The notes: generated by a model from the letters alone, not told the origin. Positions 21,342 to 34,513 are shown, counted from the first letter of the stretch. The stretch: 64,000 nucleotides of DNA from Cylindrobasidium torrendii FP15055 ss-10 (GCA_000934385.1 KN880438.1:124001-188000), one strand, 5' to 3'. Made by a program: numbers and translations.

Positions 21342-23065
21342 ATGCTCTCCCGCCATGTCCGCCGAGCGCTTATAACACGCTCTCGCGTGTCCCGTCGAGG
21401 AGTCTCGACGCTGCTTCAAGAGCTAGCGGACCGAGGCTTCATCCACCAAACAACAAAGTAAGGGAAGATGTCGGACACCGGACAATGCTAACCTTTAGGT
21501 AGACAGAAAGAATTGTCTAATGCGCTTGAAACCGCCCCGCAAACTCTTTACTCTGGAATCGACCCCACTGCCCCGGCGTTGCACATAGGACACCTCTTTC
21601 CGCTTATGTGTGTGTTGCATTTCCACCTCCGAAACCACAACCCAATCTACTTGGTCCGTCTTCATCCCTGCTTTTGCTCACCGGGATGTAATCGAACGTT
21701 AGATAGGCGGCGCAACTGGGCTCGTGGGTGATCCATCTGGCCGGACAAAAGAACGCTCTCCGGCAGACGTAAAGCAGGTCGAGGACAATGTCGTGCAGCT
21801 CACTGCGAGTATTAAACGTTTCTTTGTGGGCGCGTCGGAATACGCGTCAAGTCGCGGCTACCAACCCACGACCAAGGCTGTGAATGTCAAAAGCAATTTG
21901 GAATGGCACGGCGAATTCAAAATGCTAGACTTCTTGCAGCAGGTTGGGTCGCACGCTCGTGTAAACACTATGCTCGCGAGGGACAGGTGCGTGACGAGGA
22001 AGATCTTGTATGCATGTTCTGACTTTGTTTAGCGTGAAATCGCGTCTGGACTCACATCAGGGCATGTCCTTCACTGAGTTTACGTACCAGCTTCTGCAGG
22101 CGTATGACTTTTACTACCTCCACAAGACCCTTGGGTGTCGCATACAAGTTGGAGGTTCAGACCAATGGGGCAATATCGTCGCTGGCGTTGAACTTATCAG
22201 CAAGCTTAATTCATCCCAAGATGCATCAGAGCCATTTGGAGTCACGACGCCTTTGCTCACGACGGCATCTGGCGACAAGTTTGGCAAGAGTGCGGGCAAT
22301 GCAGTCTGGATGCAAGAGGACCTGACAAGCGTCTTCGACTTCTACCAAGTGCGCACTGAGATTTTCCAGTACGGTGCTTGCATTAACCGCTGCCCAGTAC
22401 TTCATCAAAGTAGAGGACGCAGATGTATACAATCTCCTCAAAGTGTTCACTCTCCTCCCTCTGGACGAGCTGCATGCCATTATGACGGACCATAATGTGT
22501 GTGTACCAGTATGCATCCAGCGTTTTCTGACACAGCTATAGACTGCTCCGGAGAAGAGAATAGCGCAGAGGAAGTTAGCCGCCGAAGTCACAGAGCTCGT
22601 CCATGGAGGTATGTCATTCGTGCTGCAAATCACATGATTCTAATGCCCGCGTAGCAGCAGCTGCCGAGCAAGCTGTACTGAAGTCGGAAGTTCTGTTCCG
22701 ACAACCAAATGCTAGCCTCAAATTGGATTCGGGCGCGCTTCTCAAGGCGTTCGAGAGCGACCCTCGGCTGAGGCGCTGTTCTTCGGAAGAAATCTTCTCA
22801 GTACCACTGGGAAAGTTGGCTGCCAAGCATGGTCTCGTAACATCAAACGGTAAGCGTGCAGACGATCTGAATCACGCAATGTCTGATAGAGCAATTATCT
22901 GTAGCTGCGGCGCGCAATCTTATCCATGCAAAAGGGCTGTACTTCAACGATATTGTCGTTCCGGATTCTCAGTATGTCACGAAGGAGCAGGATCTGGTCG
23001 GCGGACGAGTGCTAGTATTGCGAGCTGGCAAGGACAAGATGATTGTGCTGGCGCTTGAGCACTGA
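21342..23065 (+). CDS. MSY1: Tyrosyl-tRNA synthetase, mitochondrial
   Basis: Start [20 protein letters not shown] is Arg-rich without acids, a mitochondrial presequence; the nearer ATG at 21355 runs into a stop. Class I signatures are clear: [10 protein letters not shown] (HIGH), [28 protein letters not shown] and [12 protein letters not shown] (KMSKS equivalent). A C-terminal S4-like RNA-binding part follows ([14 protein letters not shown], then [12 protein letters not shown] at the end). Exon 1 ends at 21457 and exon 2 begins at 21503. The bacterial-type signatures point to the organelle enzyme rather than the cytosolic one. It charges mitochondrial tRNA-Tyr. Confidence 0.92.
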
Positions 23066-23297
23066 AAAGCCAGTGCCACTTAATTCAAAATTCTCACAGC
23101 TCAGGCATTTGATGAATGTTCGTTGATCCCACCTCAGTTTCGCTTGGGTGTTCGCCTGCCCTCCCGCCTTGCCAGCTTAGGGCACCGGTAGGAATGTTGT
23201 GCCAACATTTATACCCATTTTGCCACCATTTGACGGTCGACATGCTTCCTAGCATTGCCTTATAAGCACGCCGCTAACATCGTCTCAAACGTGTATC

Positions 23298-24762
23298 ATG
23301 GTCTCACCCCCTTCCCTGTTCGATGTGGAAGCTCACTCCTCCGTCGTCAATGAAATTCTCCAGAGGCTTGCGCCCACCGGTTCGTTTGCCGCGCACAAGA
23401 GGGCAGTCACACACTCCTTGAGCTCAGAACGGCTCCCTGTCACTATTCTAGTCACTGGAACAACAGGAACGCTTGGTTCAGCCTTCCTTGCGAACCTTGT
23501 CGACGACATATCCGTGGCAAAGATTTACGCTTTCAACAGGCCAGGGAGAGCTGGCACATCATGTGTGGACAGGCAAAAGGATGGCCTGGTAGAAGCAGGA
23601 TTTGCGTTGACCTATGCAGAGTCGCCAAAAGTTGTTTTTGTGGAAGGAGATATTACCAAGGAGGGTATAGAAGTTAAGGGTGAAAAGGGGGTCTTCGACG
23701 AGGTCAGCCCTTCGGTTCGCTGTTGATCCACAATGTCGCGTCTGATGCCTCGACTTTAGATGCGGAATAGCGTGACGCACATCGTCCACAACGCATGGCC
23801 TGTAAATCTCGCTGTCAAAGTGACCAAGTTTGAGAGAATGTTAGGATCTTTGCGTACACTCATCGATTTTGCACTTGCGGCAGCCCGCAATCCGCGCTTT
23901 ATATTCGTCAGCTCTGTTGCAGCCCTCCAGAGTCAGTTTCTCGTTTCCCAAGTCAATAGATGCTCACATTGCCATAGACTACCCAACAGAACCTATTCCC
24001 GAGCGCTTGCTCCCAATTGAGGCAGCCCTTGGTACCGGATATGGTGAATCAAAATGGATTGGCGAAGAAATGCTACGACGTGCACATGCAGAGACGGGGC
24101 TAGAAATTGTCATTGCGCGCGTCGCGCAGCTCTGCGGGAATCGCCAAACAGGCGTATGGCGGACAAATGACAGTGTGCCCGCTGTGGCGCAAATTGCTCT
24201 GGCGGTCGGCGTAATGCCTGTCATTGAAGGTGTGCGTACGACTCCCTCATCTCTCAGTCATTCTTGGGACTTGTGTGCCATGTCTATATGGTACTGATGC
24301 GCCCACCAGCGATGCGAATGGCTCCCAATTGATGTTGGGGCTCGTTGCCTACGTGAACTGGTCTTCCATTCCGATCCTCCGGTTGTTGTCCATCTTGTAC
24401 ATCCCAGTCCCACCATATTCCAACGCATATGGGTGATGCTCGCCAAGGAAGTCGGCATCCAGAAAATCGAACCACTTGCGTTGTGGATCAAGCGCATTGG
24501 CAGCATATCGACCTCAGAGTCTATCCCAAACTCAAGTATGAGTGCGTCAACGTCTTTTCTCATCAATCTGATTACATCTATGTGGGCTGGGCGGGATGGA
24601 CCCGCGTCGTACTTCACAGCGGTCATAGAATGCAAATTGGCACTGGAGGCGTGCCCTAGTCTGCATTACGTCCCACCCTTGAATGAGAGGGATGTGGCAA
24701 AGTGGGTTAAATATTGGAAGGAGGCAGGGATTCTGTCAGAGGTCAGTAAGGCCAAGTTGTAG
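23298..24762 (+). CDS. Standalone thioester-reductase (NAD-binding_4) protein
   Basis: Starts MVSPPSLFDVEAHSSVV and enters at once an extended short-chain-dehydrogenase fold: nucleotide-binding TGTTGTLGSAFLANL, IYAFNRPG, HIVHNAWPVN, FIFVSSVAAL, catalytic YGESK and IARVAQLCG. These are the blocks of the reductase domain of adenylate-forming reductases (alpha-aminoadipate reductase, NRPS-like enzymes). The C-terminal part (LNERDVAKWVKYWKEAGIL) is also that of such domains. No adenylation or carrier domain precedes it; the upstream gene ends 232 bp earlier. A CTTATAAGC TATA-like site lies about 40 bp before the ATG, supporting a true independent start. Substrate unknown; expected to use NADPH to reduce a thioester or fatty acyl group. 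Confidence 0.8.
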
Positions 24763-25395
24763 AACGAAGCGCCTGTATACATACACGCTTTGAGGGACAC
24801 TGGTGGTGACTTACATACACGCGATTCATTCCGGACGCCCGTCTTAGCAGGTCTTCGTATAACAGCTGTGCAACATAGAGTCAGACCAAGTCAGTCTCAT
24901 GGATGTACTATACTATCGCCAGCTATCATTTCTTTTAGTGTAATGTCATTACCTTCAACCATTGCACACTCATTCTAGAAAACTCAAAGGAGCATGTAGT
25001 AAACCATTGATAAAACTGCATTGAGGTCCGCTTCATCTGCCAGTGTTCTTCGACTGGAGAATGGATCGCTGGCTACAGAAATGCAACCAGTGATGCAGAC
25101 CCCAGGTCTTCACCATAATATCGAGAAACAACTCTCTGGGACATCGGACGAGGGATAGACGCGGGCATCAGTGCAATTTCGACTTGTAAACATCTGGATG
25201 GATGACTGACCGGGCGGGTGCTTTGTAAGTGCTTGCGTCATATGTAGCTCGGATGTTCGGAGGAAAATTCCTAAGCACTTGGCTTGAACCTCCATCACAC
25301 TCGTCTGACTACCATTGCACGTCGTCGAACACGGTGTCGGAGTATTTAACTCACCGGATATCTTTGCTTAGAGCCACGGGAGTCGAGTGGTGACC
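24763..25395. other. Intergenic, no gene seen
   Basis: Follows the reductase and precedes LON. Only short frames. Probable terminator and LON promoter. No repeat or RNA gene noticed. Confidence 0.5.
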
Positions 25396-28300
25396 ATGAA
25401 CTGGTTGGGAAGGGGCATTTGGACAGCACGGACCACGGGTTTGCGCGTCCATGCACCGCGACGCGCTATATCATACGCCGATGTCGTGTCAAGAAACACA
25501 TCGTTAATTCGCTCACACGACCACCGCGCGTTCTCGTCTAGCGTGTCACGCCTCGTGCAGCGATCCCCAGCATTGAATCAGCCACGGTGGTTAAATTCGA
25601 AGCCAGGGAGAGAAGAGGATGAAGAATTGTCGGACGAAGAGAAGGCAGAGAACGAGGAGGTCGAGGATGCAGAAGTACGACTACGTTCGTCCGACGACGA
25701 GGGACCGTCTCAGTCATCTTCGGCACCCGACTCCAGTGCACCTGCCTCGGGCAGTGCCGCACCCCCATCCTCTTCGGACAGTAACGGCAAGCCCCCATCC
25801 TCGTCCTCGACACGGTCCGGCACTATTGCACGGCAGTCTGTCCCGGAACATTACCCTCAGGTCCTCGCTCTTCCCATCGTCCGGCGCCCTCTCTTCCCCG
25901 GTTTCTACAAGGCAGTCGTCGTTCGCAACCCACATGTCGTTGCTGCCATCAAGGATATGATGAAGCGCGGTCAACCATACATAGGCGCTTTCTTGCTTAA
26001 GGACGAGAACACGGACAGCGACGTCATTACCGACTTGGACCAGGTTCACCCCGTCGGTGTCTTCGCCCAGATCACCAGTGTGTTTAGCGCAAATGCCCAG
26101 GACGAAAAGGACGAAGGCCTGACCGCGGTTTTGTACCCACATCGCAGGATACGGATCGACCAGCTCGTGAAGTCTGGCAGTATATCCCAAGCAGAGACTG
26201 TGCCCGTGCCAGGTGACGCCCCAGAAGAAGGTCAGACTGTTACCCCGCCAACATCACCAGTGCTGCCGGAGGAAGGTCTCAGTGGTGAGGTTCCTTCTAT
26301 CGTTGTTGAATCTCACTCATAGATTCCAAAGGGCCTGTTCAAACTTCTTTCCTGCACAAATACGACATCTCCATCGCCAAGGTCGACAACCTTGTTACGC
26401 TTCCATTCAGCAAGGACAACCAGTACATTCGCGCCTTCATGTCGGAAATTGTCTCTGTCTTCAAGGATATCGCTCAACTGAACCCTCTCTTCCGCGACCA
26501 AATCACCAACTTCTCCATTAACCAAATCGCCTCCAATGTTTTCGACGAACCCGACAAACTCGCTGATTTTGCCGCCGCAGTCTCCACTGGAGAAGTGCAA
26601 GAGTTGCAGAACGTCTTGGAGAGCCTTTCGGTCGAGGATCGCCTCCAGAAGTCTTTGCTCGTTTTGAAGAAGGAGCTCATCAATGCCCAACTCCAGAGCA
26701 AGATTGCGCGCGACGTCGATTCGAAGATTGCCAAGCGCCAACGGGAGTATTATCTCATGGAGCAACTCAAAGGAATCAAGAAGGAGCTCGGCATGGAGTC
26801 GGATGGCAAGGACAAGCTCATCGAGAAATTCAAGGAGCGCGCTGCAAGTCTCAAAATGCCTGAGGGTGTTCGCAAGGTCTTCGACGAGGAACTCACCAAG
26901 TTGGCGGGACTGGAGCCTGCCGCGTCTGAGGCGAATGTGACGAGGAATTATCTGGAATGGTTGACCCAGGTGCGCGTCTTCTGCTTCGCGGAGCCATATT
27001 CTCTAACATAGTGTAGATTCCATGGGGCCAGCACACTCCAGAGAACTTCTCCATTGCTCGTGCACATGGAGTTCTTGATGAGGACCATTACGGTTTGAAA
27101 GACGTCAAGGATCGCATTCTGGAGTTCCTCGCTGTTGGAAAACTTCGGGGCACTGTCGAGGGGAAGATCATCTGCCTGGTTGGACCTCCCGGCGTTGGGA
27201 AGACCTCGATTGGAAAGTCCATTGCGCGCGCCCTGAACCGCCAATTCTTCCGCTTCTCGGTCGGTGGTTTGACCGATGTTGCTGAAATCAAGGGCCACCG
27301 AAGGACATATGTTGGGTGAGTTTAATATTTCATGGGGGCGTCCGACGTCTCTGACCCGTTGACAGTGCTCTGCCCGGCAAAATCATCCAGGCTCTCAAGC
27401 GCGTCAATGTAGAAAATCCTCTAGTTCTGATCGATGAGGTTGACAAGATTGGACGAGGGCATAATGGCGACCCCTCCAGTGCTCTTCTCGAGATGCTTGA
27501 CCCAGAGCAGAACAACGCTTTCCTCGACCACTAGTCAGTCTATTTTCCCGCCTCGTTCCGCTGTGATCACTTCGCTGACGCTTCTGTAGTATGGATGTCC
27601 CCGTCGATCTTTCTCGCGTTTTGTTCGTGTGTACAGGTGCGTCCGCGTCCGCTTGCTTGTCTACTTTCGCTCGCTAACCTCGGAGTTAGCTAACAACCTG
27701 GACACGATACCTGCACCCCTGCTCGATCGCATGGAAGTCCTAGAAGTCAGTGGCTACGTGTCGGAGGAGAAATCTCAAATTGCAGACAAGTACCTTGGAC
27801 CTCAGGCCAAGGAAGCGTCTGGCCTGAAGGATGCTGATGTCGCCCTCGAGCAAGCCGCAGTGGATGTGCTAATCAAGTACTATTGCCGCGAGAGTGGTGT
27901 CCGTAATCTGAAGAAGCACATTGACAAGGTGTGTTCCTCGACAATTCCTGTCTTCTGTCCTCATTTTTTCGCAGATTTATCGCAAGGCTGCTTTGAAGCT
28001 CATTCAGGACCTTGGTGAAGATGCCTTCCCCGAGCCGAGTGCGGAATCTACCGTCGTCGCCGCTGAGTCAACTGTGGAAAACCAGCAACCTGCTCCCAAT
28101 GAACCCGCTGCCGCTGCCGAATCTTCCAACGAGGAGCAAATAGTTACGACCCAAGAGCGCAAACCTATGGCCATTCCTGACAGTGTTCACGTCCGCATCA
28201 CTCCTGACAACCTCAAGGACTATGTTGGCCCGCCAATTTACCAGAAGGACAGAATGTATGTGCATACACCGCCGCCTGGTGTTAGTACAGGTCTGGGATA

Positions 28301-28971
28301 CCTGGGCAATGGTTCTGGTGCAGTCATGCCCATAGAAGCTATGGTGTGTACCGCGTCGTACGTTTGATCAAGACGCTGAACTGGATACAGAGCATGCCCG
28401 GCAAGGGTGGTTTGCAACTCACCGGAAAACTTGGCGAGGTCATCCGCGAAAGTGCGCAAATTGGATTGAGCTGGGTCAAGGCGCATGCGTTTGAGCTTGG
28501 CATCACGGCCACTCCGAACGAGCAGTTCTTGACGGATCGGGACGTACATGTGCATATGCCTGAGGGTAGCATCGGCAAGGAGGGTCCCAGTGCGGGCACC
28601 GCCATTCTGTCTGCTTTTGTTTCACTCTTCACGAAGACTAGGATCTCTCCAGACATTGGTGTGTGGCCACATTTTCTTCAACTATTCAGTGGACTGAGTT
28701 GCGATACTTAGCCATGACGGGCGAGATTTCGTTGGTCGGACAGGTACTTCCTGTCGGTGGATTGAAGGAAAAGATTCTTGCCGCTCATCGTGCGGGCATC
28801 AAGACCATCTTGGCGCCAGCTGCGAACCGGGCAGACATTGAAGAGAATGTGCCGGAGAGTGTGAAAACTGGAATCAGATTCGTGTACGTTGAGGATGTGA
28901 GGGAAGTACTCGAGGTGGTATTCGAGGGCGAGAAGATCGTAGAGCGTTGGCGGGAGACACTGGCGTACTAG
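25396..28971 (+). CDS. PIM1: Lon protease homologue, mitochondrial
   Basis: Start [19 protein letters not shown] is an Arg-containing presequence, followed by an acidic and Ser-rich stretch. The N-terminal substrate domain includes [18 protein letters not shown]. The first intron is about 26285-26322. The AAA+ module has GPPGVGKT (Walker A), [21 protein letters not shown] (Walker B) and [16 protein letters not shown]. The protease domain ends the protein with the catalytic Ser in KEGPSAGTA and the Lys in [14 protein letters not shown]. An acidic, Ala/Glu-rich insertion (about 28030-28170) separates AAA+ and protease domains. It degrades oxidised and misfolded matrix proteins and binds mtDNA in yeast. 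Several short introns; full-length and apparently intact. Confidence 0.95.
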
Positions 28972-29527
28972 ACGTGACATTCTTCTGTTCTCCTCATAAG
29001 GTGGTACTGTTTTCCTGAGGTGTCACCGCTCTCATGGCGCATGCTGCCATTCTCTATTTGCATTCTCACACTATACTACGCACCCTCACTTACTCGTATT
29101 CTATCGCTTACTCCCTTAGACGTCTTGGACCATCATTTACTGTCGCGTCCGATGTTGTGTTACCTATTCGGCCGTGCAGAGGCCACAAACTTGTATATTA
29201 CTAGCAGTAGCAGCATGAATCATTTGCTTTGGAACCCGGCTCACTCTTTATTGTTGTCGGAGCTGCATGACAGCGCAGTCTTTGTGATTTTGCCTTGGCT
29301 CAAACCCATTCGTTGTTAGTTAGACTCGTCGGTCTACATATCTGTAGAGGGCGACCATCATGCATCACGTGTTGAAGACAATGAGTTGAAGGTAGTGACG
29401 GCCTCGGGTAACGCGGGTGGCTGACCACGCGAAACAGCACATTGCCTCTTTTGTACTCTCTTTCTAACGGCCATCTGCGTGCGGTTGTGCCACTCCCTTT
29501 CTCTCTCAAGTATCTTTTTGACGTGGG
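28972..29527. other. Intergenic, no gene seen
   Basis: Holds the LON 3' UTR and the upstream region of the next gene. The open frames lack introns signals or domain features. Confidence 0.45.
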
Positions 29528-30827
29528 ATGGCGATGGTTTTGAACGATGCGCTGCCTTCGATCCCTCTGGAATTGATGAGGTGCGTGTTGGGGGCGTGTG
29601 CTTAGGCTCTACGAGCTGTCTACGACGAAATTGCGGCATACTGAATAGTCTTGTTTGCTATTTCTGTAGTATTACGCAAGGACGCGGGGAGGAATGGTGC
29701 TGGCACAAGCTGTTGGATGGGAGCACTGGATACAATGTACGGCCTCAGAATTGAGATATTCAAGTTGTTGACGATGAGGTGCATATTCTAGCTTGATGCG
29801 GTGGAATTTTCTCTGGGCCTGCAACGCGGTGGGTTGCTTGACTATGTAAACTTGGAGTGGAATTGGATCAAAGGTGTGGTTCGTCCCTTACTCGTTGTGA
29901 CGAGAACAATGCCATTATGTGGCGCTGGACGACTGACTGGCGATTTATGACAGTGCAACCACGAATCCAGAATCTACTTGACCAAGGGTGGTTTCTCCTT
30001 CCGAGTATGCAAACACTGGAGGTGTTGCTTGATTTCTTTCGTAGAAATGCAACTCGACCCAGTACACACAAGGAGGATTTCACGACTGTATGTGCTTCCT
30101 TTTACTATTACTAGTTTTCGACTGTGCCGGATCGCGGCTGACATTCAACATACTATAGGCAATACCTGATAAAGCATACGACTACTTTTTGGTAGCACCA
30201 GACGAATACAAGCTCGAGGTATACGGCCCACAGCCGGGAAACCTTGGCTACCAAGTTTTCGAGCATCCGGATACAAGACCTCCGCGGGTGACGTGCGAGG
30301 CGCATCCTGCGTTTGTATTTGCATTTTATGCGTACAACATTGTGACCTTGTACCCATTGCTCCCTCACGCATACGGCGGAGCAATAGTGGCGCTGATGAG
30401 ACTGATGTATGCAAACACCCTACCCATCGAGTTTTACTATGGGAATCGGAGGATGGACAAGGATAGAGGGTACCCGCCTGATGCGTATGGTGTTGCGCTA
30501 GAGGCGTATGCGTTGGAGCAGCATAGTAAGAGCATGACTGAGGGCTCGTCGCAGTTGGCAAGCGTGCAGCCAGAAGTGAAGGTCAAGGAGGAGGAAATAG
30601 ATGAGGAGCTAGAAGACGAAGAAGATGACGAAGACGAGGACCGAATGTCTACATGGCTCAATCAATGCAAAAAGCCGCGCGCGCAACGGCCAGAAGGCTA
30701 TCGGAACGATACTCAGATAGGGCGTTATGCGAAAGAGAAAGTGCGGGACTTCCAGGATGTTTTAGAGGAAGTACCGAAGTGGGAACCGGTGTGGAAGTCG
30801 TTGGCAAAGAAGAAAAAGAAGATATGA
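29528..30827 (+). CDS. HNH-type domain protein, tentative
   Basis: Proposed start MAMVLNDALPSIPLELM at 29528, with introns near 29580-29670 and 29735-29790 and smaller ones after. The middle contains LDAVEFSLGLQRGGLL, ENNAIMWRWTTDW and LLDQGWFLLPS. This order resembles the fungal HNH_2 proteins (a YxWGLxxG stretch, then N-L, then H/D-FD-W-LP). The last exon (about 30160-30827) encodes AYDYFLVAPDE, a segment that follows the HNH core in such proteins, then an acidic run of Glu/Asp (about 30590-30645) and a basic KKKKKI end. The conserved His is not evident, so nuclease activity is doubtful. These proteins are abundant and poorly understood in agarics. Confidence 0.45.
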
Positions 30828-30963
30828 CGAGTTGCATGCATTATTTACAGCTATGTTAAACTGTTATGTGCCCTTCTGATTAGGGCTCTTGGCTTGGTGA
30901 AGCATTGATTGCAGCGCGATCTGATCGATACCCAACTTGCACTGCTACTCCATCATCCTTACA

Positions 30964-32021
30964 ATGGAAGGCGCTATTCCCCTTGCTTCACAGGTCGGCG
31001 GGCACGCTGGTGTGCTCACAACTGAGGATGGCTCGCTCATCATTAAGCCGGCTCTTCCACTCGAACATAAGTTCTACCAGTCTCTGACTACCGACCCCGC
31101 CTTTGCCACCCTACGAAGCTACGCGCCCAAGTTCATCGGGACGCTCAAACTCGAGGGAAAGGCGGAGCAGGGAGCGGAGGGTCTCTCAGTCGGCGCGTCC
31201 GAGGGTTCCGGTAAAGATGAGTGCCCTCTTAAAATGTAACAGCGCGAGGATACTTAACATCACGCACTCATTACAGTCCCTTGTTCTTGAAAACCTCTCC
31301 TTTCCATTCACAAAGCCGAATATCCTCGACATTAAGCTCGGTACCGTTCTCTACGACGAAGAAGCCCCCGAGGACAAGAAGCAGCGCATGATAGAGACAG
31401 CGCGCAATACGACCTCTCTGGAATCCGGCGTACGCCTCACTGGCTTTCAGGTGCGCTCCCACAATAGTATTGGCCTTCGTATCACTGATAAAATACAAGG
31501 TCTATGATAACACAACTGGCCAGCCTGTAAACACCCCCAAATCCTATGGAAAATCCATCAAGGTATCAGATCTACGCGACGGTGCAGCCAAATTCTTCCC
31601 AGTAGCGTCGGTCGATTCTACTTCTGGACTCTCCGCAAATCTCCTCCTACCCATTCTGAAAGCAATTCGAACGGAAATCATCGAAATCCGCGCAGCGTTC
31701 GCTGCACTGGAGCTTAGGATGGTCGGTGGTAGCTTGCTGCTGGTATACGAGGGTGATGCAGCGAAAGCTGCAGAAGGTGTAAGTTGGATGCTAGACGGAG
31801 GCCTGAGTGTTGTTGCCGCTGATGAGGACGACGAAAAGAGTGACGACGAGGACGAGAAGGTCAAACACAGTCCAGTCTACTCTGTTAAGCTCATCGATTT
31901 TGCCCACACGCGTCTGGTCCCTGAAAAGGGACCAGACGAAGGTGTGTTGAAGGGCTTTGACACCACTCTGGCTTTACTCGATGGGCGCATCAAGGAGGTT
32001 GAAGCTGTCTTGAAGGATTAG
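30964..32021 (+). CDS. ARG82: Inositol polyphosphate multikinase
   Basis: Start MEGAIPLASQVGGHAGV. The inositol-phosphate kinase signature PNILDIKLG (PxxxDxKxG) is present, preceded by LVLENLSFPF and followed by SGVRLTGFQ. Later come ANLLLPILKAIRTEI, the SLLLVYEGD strand and the metal-binding VKLIDFAHTR. A short acidic insert (about 31815-31860) sits before that motif, as in yeast Arg82/Ipk2. The enzyme phosphorylates IP3 to IP5 in the nucleus and supports transcription and phosphate signalling. Length around 290-300 residues fits the family. At least two short introns interrupt it; the first exon boundary near 31210-31275 was not resolved with certainty. Confidence 0.88.
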
Positions 32022-32460
32022 TAGTTCCGATTTATGATGAACCTAGTCAAAACAATTTGTACCATTAATATGAACGGTTGTAAATTATTTGATCGCAAGG
32101 CCGTTGCAGCTGAGTTATGACAGCTCTCTGCGTCCAAGATTGTAGCTTACAGAGGCGATTCTTGGATTATTGGCCCCAATGGAGTATCGGACTATCGGGC
32201 CGTACGCCAAGGTGCCAGATCACTTCCATGTTCAAACGTCCATTGTTCAGCGAATGAAGTGCTTGCCATTGCGCTGACGACGCTACGGACACAACATACC
32301 ACCAACTTTTGATCCCTCTTGTCTTCCCTAAATCCTATGTGCTCTATTTGGCACAAATGGGTCGTGCCGACGCTGAACGGACGATGAGCCTCGGACGATC
32401 AAGAACCCTGACTCTTGCCAGTGGGTAGTGCGCAAGTATATAAGGCGCATGCATATACGT
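32022..32460. other. Promoter region of the MFS gene
   Basis: No gene seen. A good TATA element, GTATATAAGG, lies at about 32436-32445, close to three candidate in-frame start codons of the transporter. Confidence 0.5.
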
Positions 32461-34513
32461 ATGCCTGCGTTCCTCATGCCGGGCCCCAAATCACTAGACG
32501 ATACGCCTGCTTCTTCAACGAGCCACTCCGGAGATGCCACAATTGAGAACCAACCGGCCAGAGAAGAGGAAGTTTTCACTGTGTTCACCTCATGGGAGAA
32601 ATGGTTTCTTGTGATTTTGACAAGCTTTGGGGCGATGTTCAGGTGCGTCGGATGTCCGAACCAAGAGTTAAGTGTTAATAAGCCTACATAGCCCTTTAAC
32701 TGCAACAATATACCTACCCGCAATCCCCACATTGACGAAAGTGTTCCATAAATCTACGGAACTCATCAACATAACTGTGCGTCTCGTTTTGATGAAATTC
32801 CCCTCTCTGATGAAGTTCTAGGTCACCGTGTATATGATTTTTCAAGGGCTATGTATGTCACTTTCTTCCCAAACAACTGCCGGGCTCAAATCAGTTAGCA
32901 CCCATGCTCTTTGGAACTCTTGCAGACAACTACGGGCGACGACCAATATTCGCGATATGTTTATTTGTTCTGGCATGCTCGTGCATCGGTCTCGCCCTGG
33001 TCCCAACGTCAGCGTATTGGCTTCTTATCGTGCTGCGTTGTCTCCAATCGGCAGGTTCAGCTAGCACTATTGCCTTAGGTACGTTCATACTAGGCATGTC
33101 TGGCATTTTTCTTACCTATGACAAGGCGCTGGTGTAATCGGAGATATATCTACACCTGCAGAACGCGGCGGCTACTTTGGAGTGTGGAACATGGGTCCTA
33201 ACGTAGGTTGACCTTAGCCTTGATTTATAAGTACCCAACACTATTTAGCTTGGCCCTGCACTGGGCCCTGTCATTGGTGGCTTGTTGGCGCAAAATCTGG
33301 GATGGCGGTATGTAAGCACGTCTACTTGTTGGACCCCAATTCACGGGATACCTAGCTCCATATTCTGGTTTCTATGCATTGCAAGTTTTGTGTGCTTCCT
33401 GGTCATGGTGCTGTGCGTGGTTTCTGCGAGCGGACAGTTTGCAGTGTGCTCATGTTTCTTAGGTTTCTCCCCGAAACTCTGCGCGCCATCGTAGGAAACG
33501 GCTCCATCATACCATCCAAAATATACCGCCCCGTCATTCCCATCGTTGGCCGCTCGATACCGAACTCGTCCACGACGCGTCCACCCAAGAAGCCATTCAA
33601 GAATCCGTTCCTCCTCTTTCGTGAATGGGATATCGTCCTCCTCCTTCTGATGAACGGGTTTTACAACGCCTTCTTCTACTCTGTCCTAGCATCGCTTTCG
33701 TCGCTTTTCAGCAAGCACTACCCTCATCTCAGCGAAACCCAGATCGGGTTGTGCTATCTTGCAACCAGCGGCGGGATGGTGCTGGGTACACTTACCAATG
33801 GACGTCTATTGGACATACAGTACAAGAAATTCCTGAGACAATTGGCCACCGCGCGTGGGGTGCCAGCTGAGAGCCTGAATATCCGGGAAAAGTACGGCCT
33901 TGCGGATGATTATCCTGTCGAAAAGGTATTGACCACTCACTATGTTTGTATTGTTGTCCGATTGACTAAGCGAAACTCAGGCTCGCCTGCTCAATCTCCC
34001 ACCAATGACACTCCTCCTTGGCCTTGTCATTGCGGGATATGGATGGTGTGTGCAGTACAGTGTCAACTTGGCCGCGCCTCTCATCTTGCAGACCGTCGGT
34101 ATGATATCTCATCTCGCCCCGTCAATTCTGGTACTGACTGATATGTAGCCGCTGCTCTCACTATGTCCAGTATGAGTGCGTCTCAGACACTCATTGTGGA
34201 TTGGCTACCAAACCAAGGCTCTTCTATCACCGCGTGTGTGCGTATTTGACTCCAACACAGCCGGGCCTTCCTTATAAAACTGCAGAACAACCTCCTTCGG
34301 TGTACAATTGCTGCTGGATGTGTTGCGATCATGGACGTCGTGCTCAATGCCATCAAGCCTGGATGGACGTATGTTATCTTCGGAGCACTCTGTTTCTTGA
34401 TCATTCCCCTCATATATTTGGTGATAATGGCCGGTCCGGGAAGGAGAAAGGTGAGGAAGGCGAAAGCTCAGTTGGAGGAGGAGAGGTTTGCCGCCGCATC
34501 GGCGAGAAAGTGA
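32461..34513 (+). CDS. MFS transporter, DHA1 (drug:H+ antiporter) type
   Basis: Possible starts at 32449, 32461 and 32476, all in frame; 32461 is used here, and the TATA at 32436 may favour 32476. About twelve membrane segments. Motif A is LFGTLADNYGRRPIF; the DHA1 motif C region is NLGPALGPVIGGLLAQNLGWRS. PERGGYFGVWNM precedes it. A central cytoplasmic loop carries the basic stretch TTRPPKKPFKNP. The tail is charged (RRKVRKAKAQLEEE). It most resembles Qdr/Dtr-type exporters of drugs, polyamines or small acids; substrate unknown. Eight or so short introns. Confidence 0.86.

Noticed and set aside
23298..24762. Fragment of a larger NRPS-like gene
   Set aside because: The upstream synthetase gene ends cleanly 232 bp before, and the reductase has its own ATG and TATA-like element.
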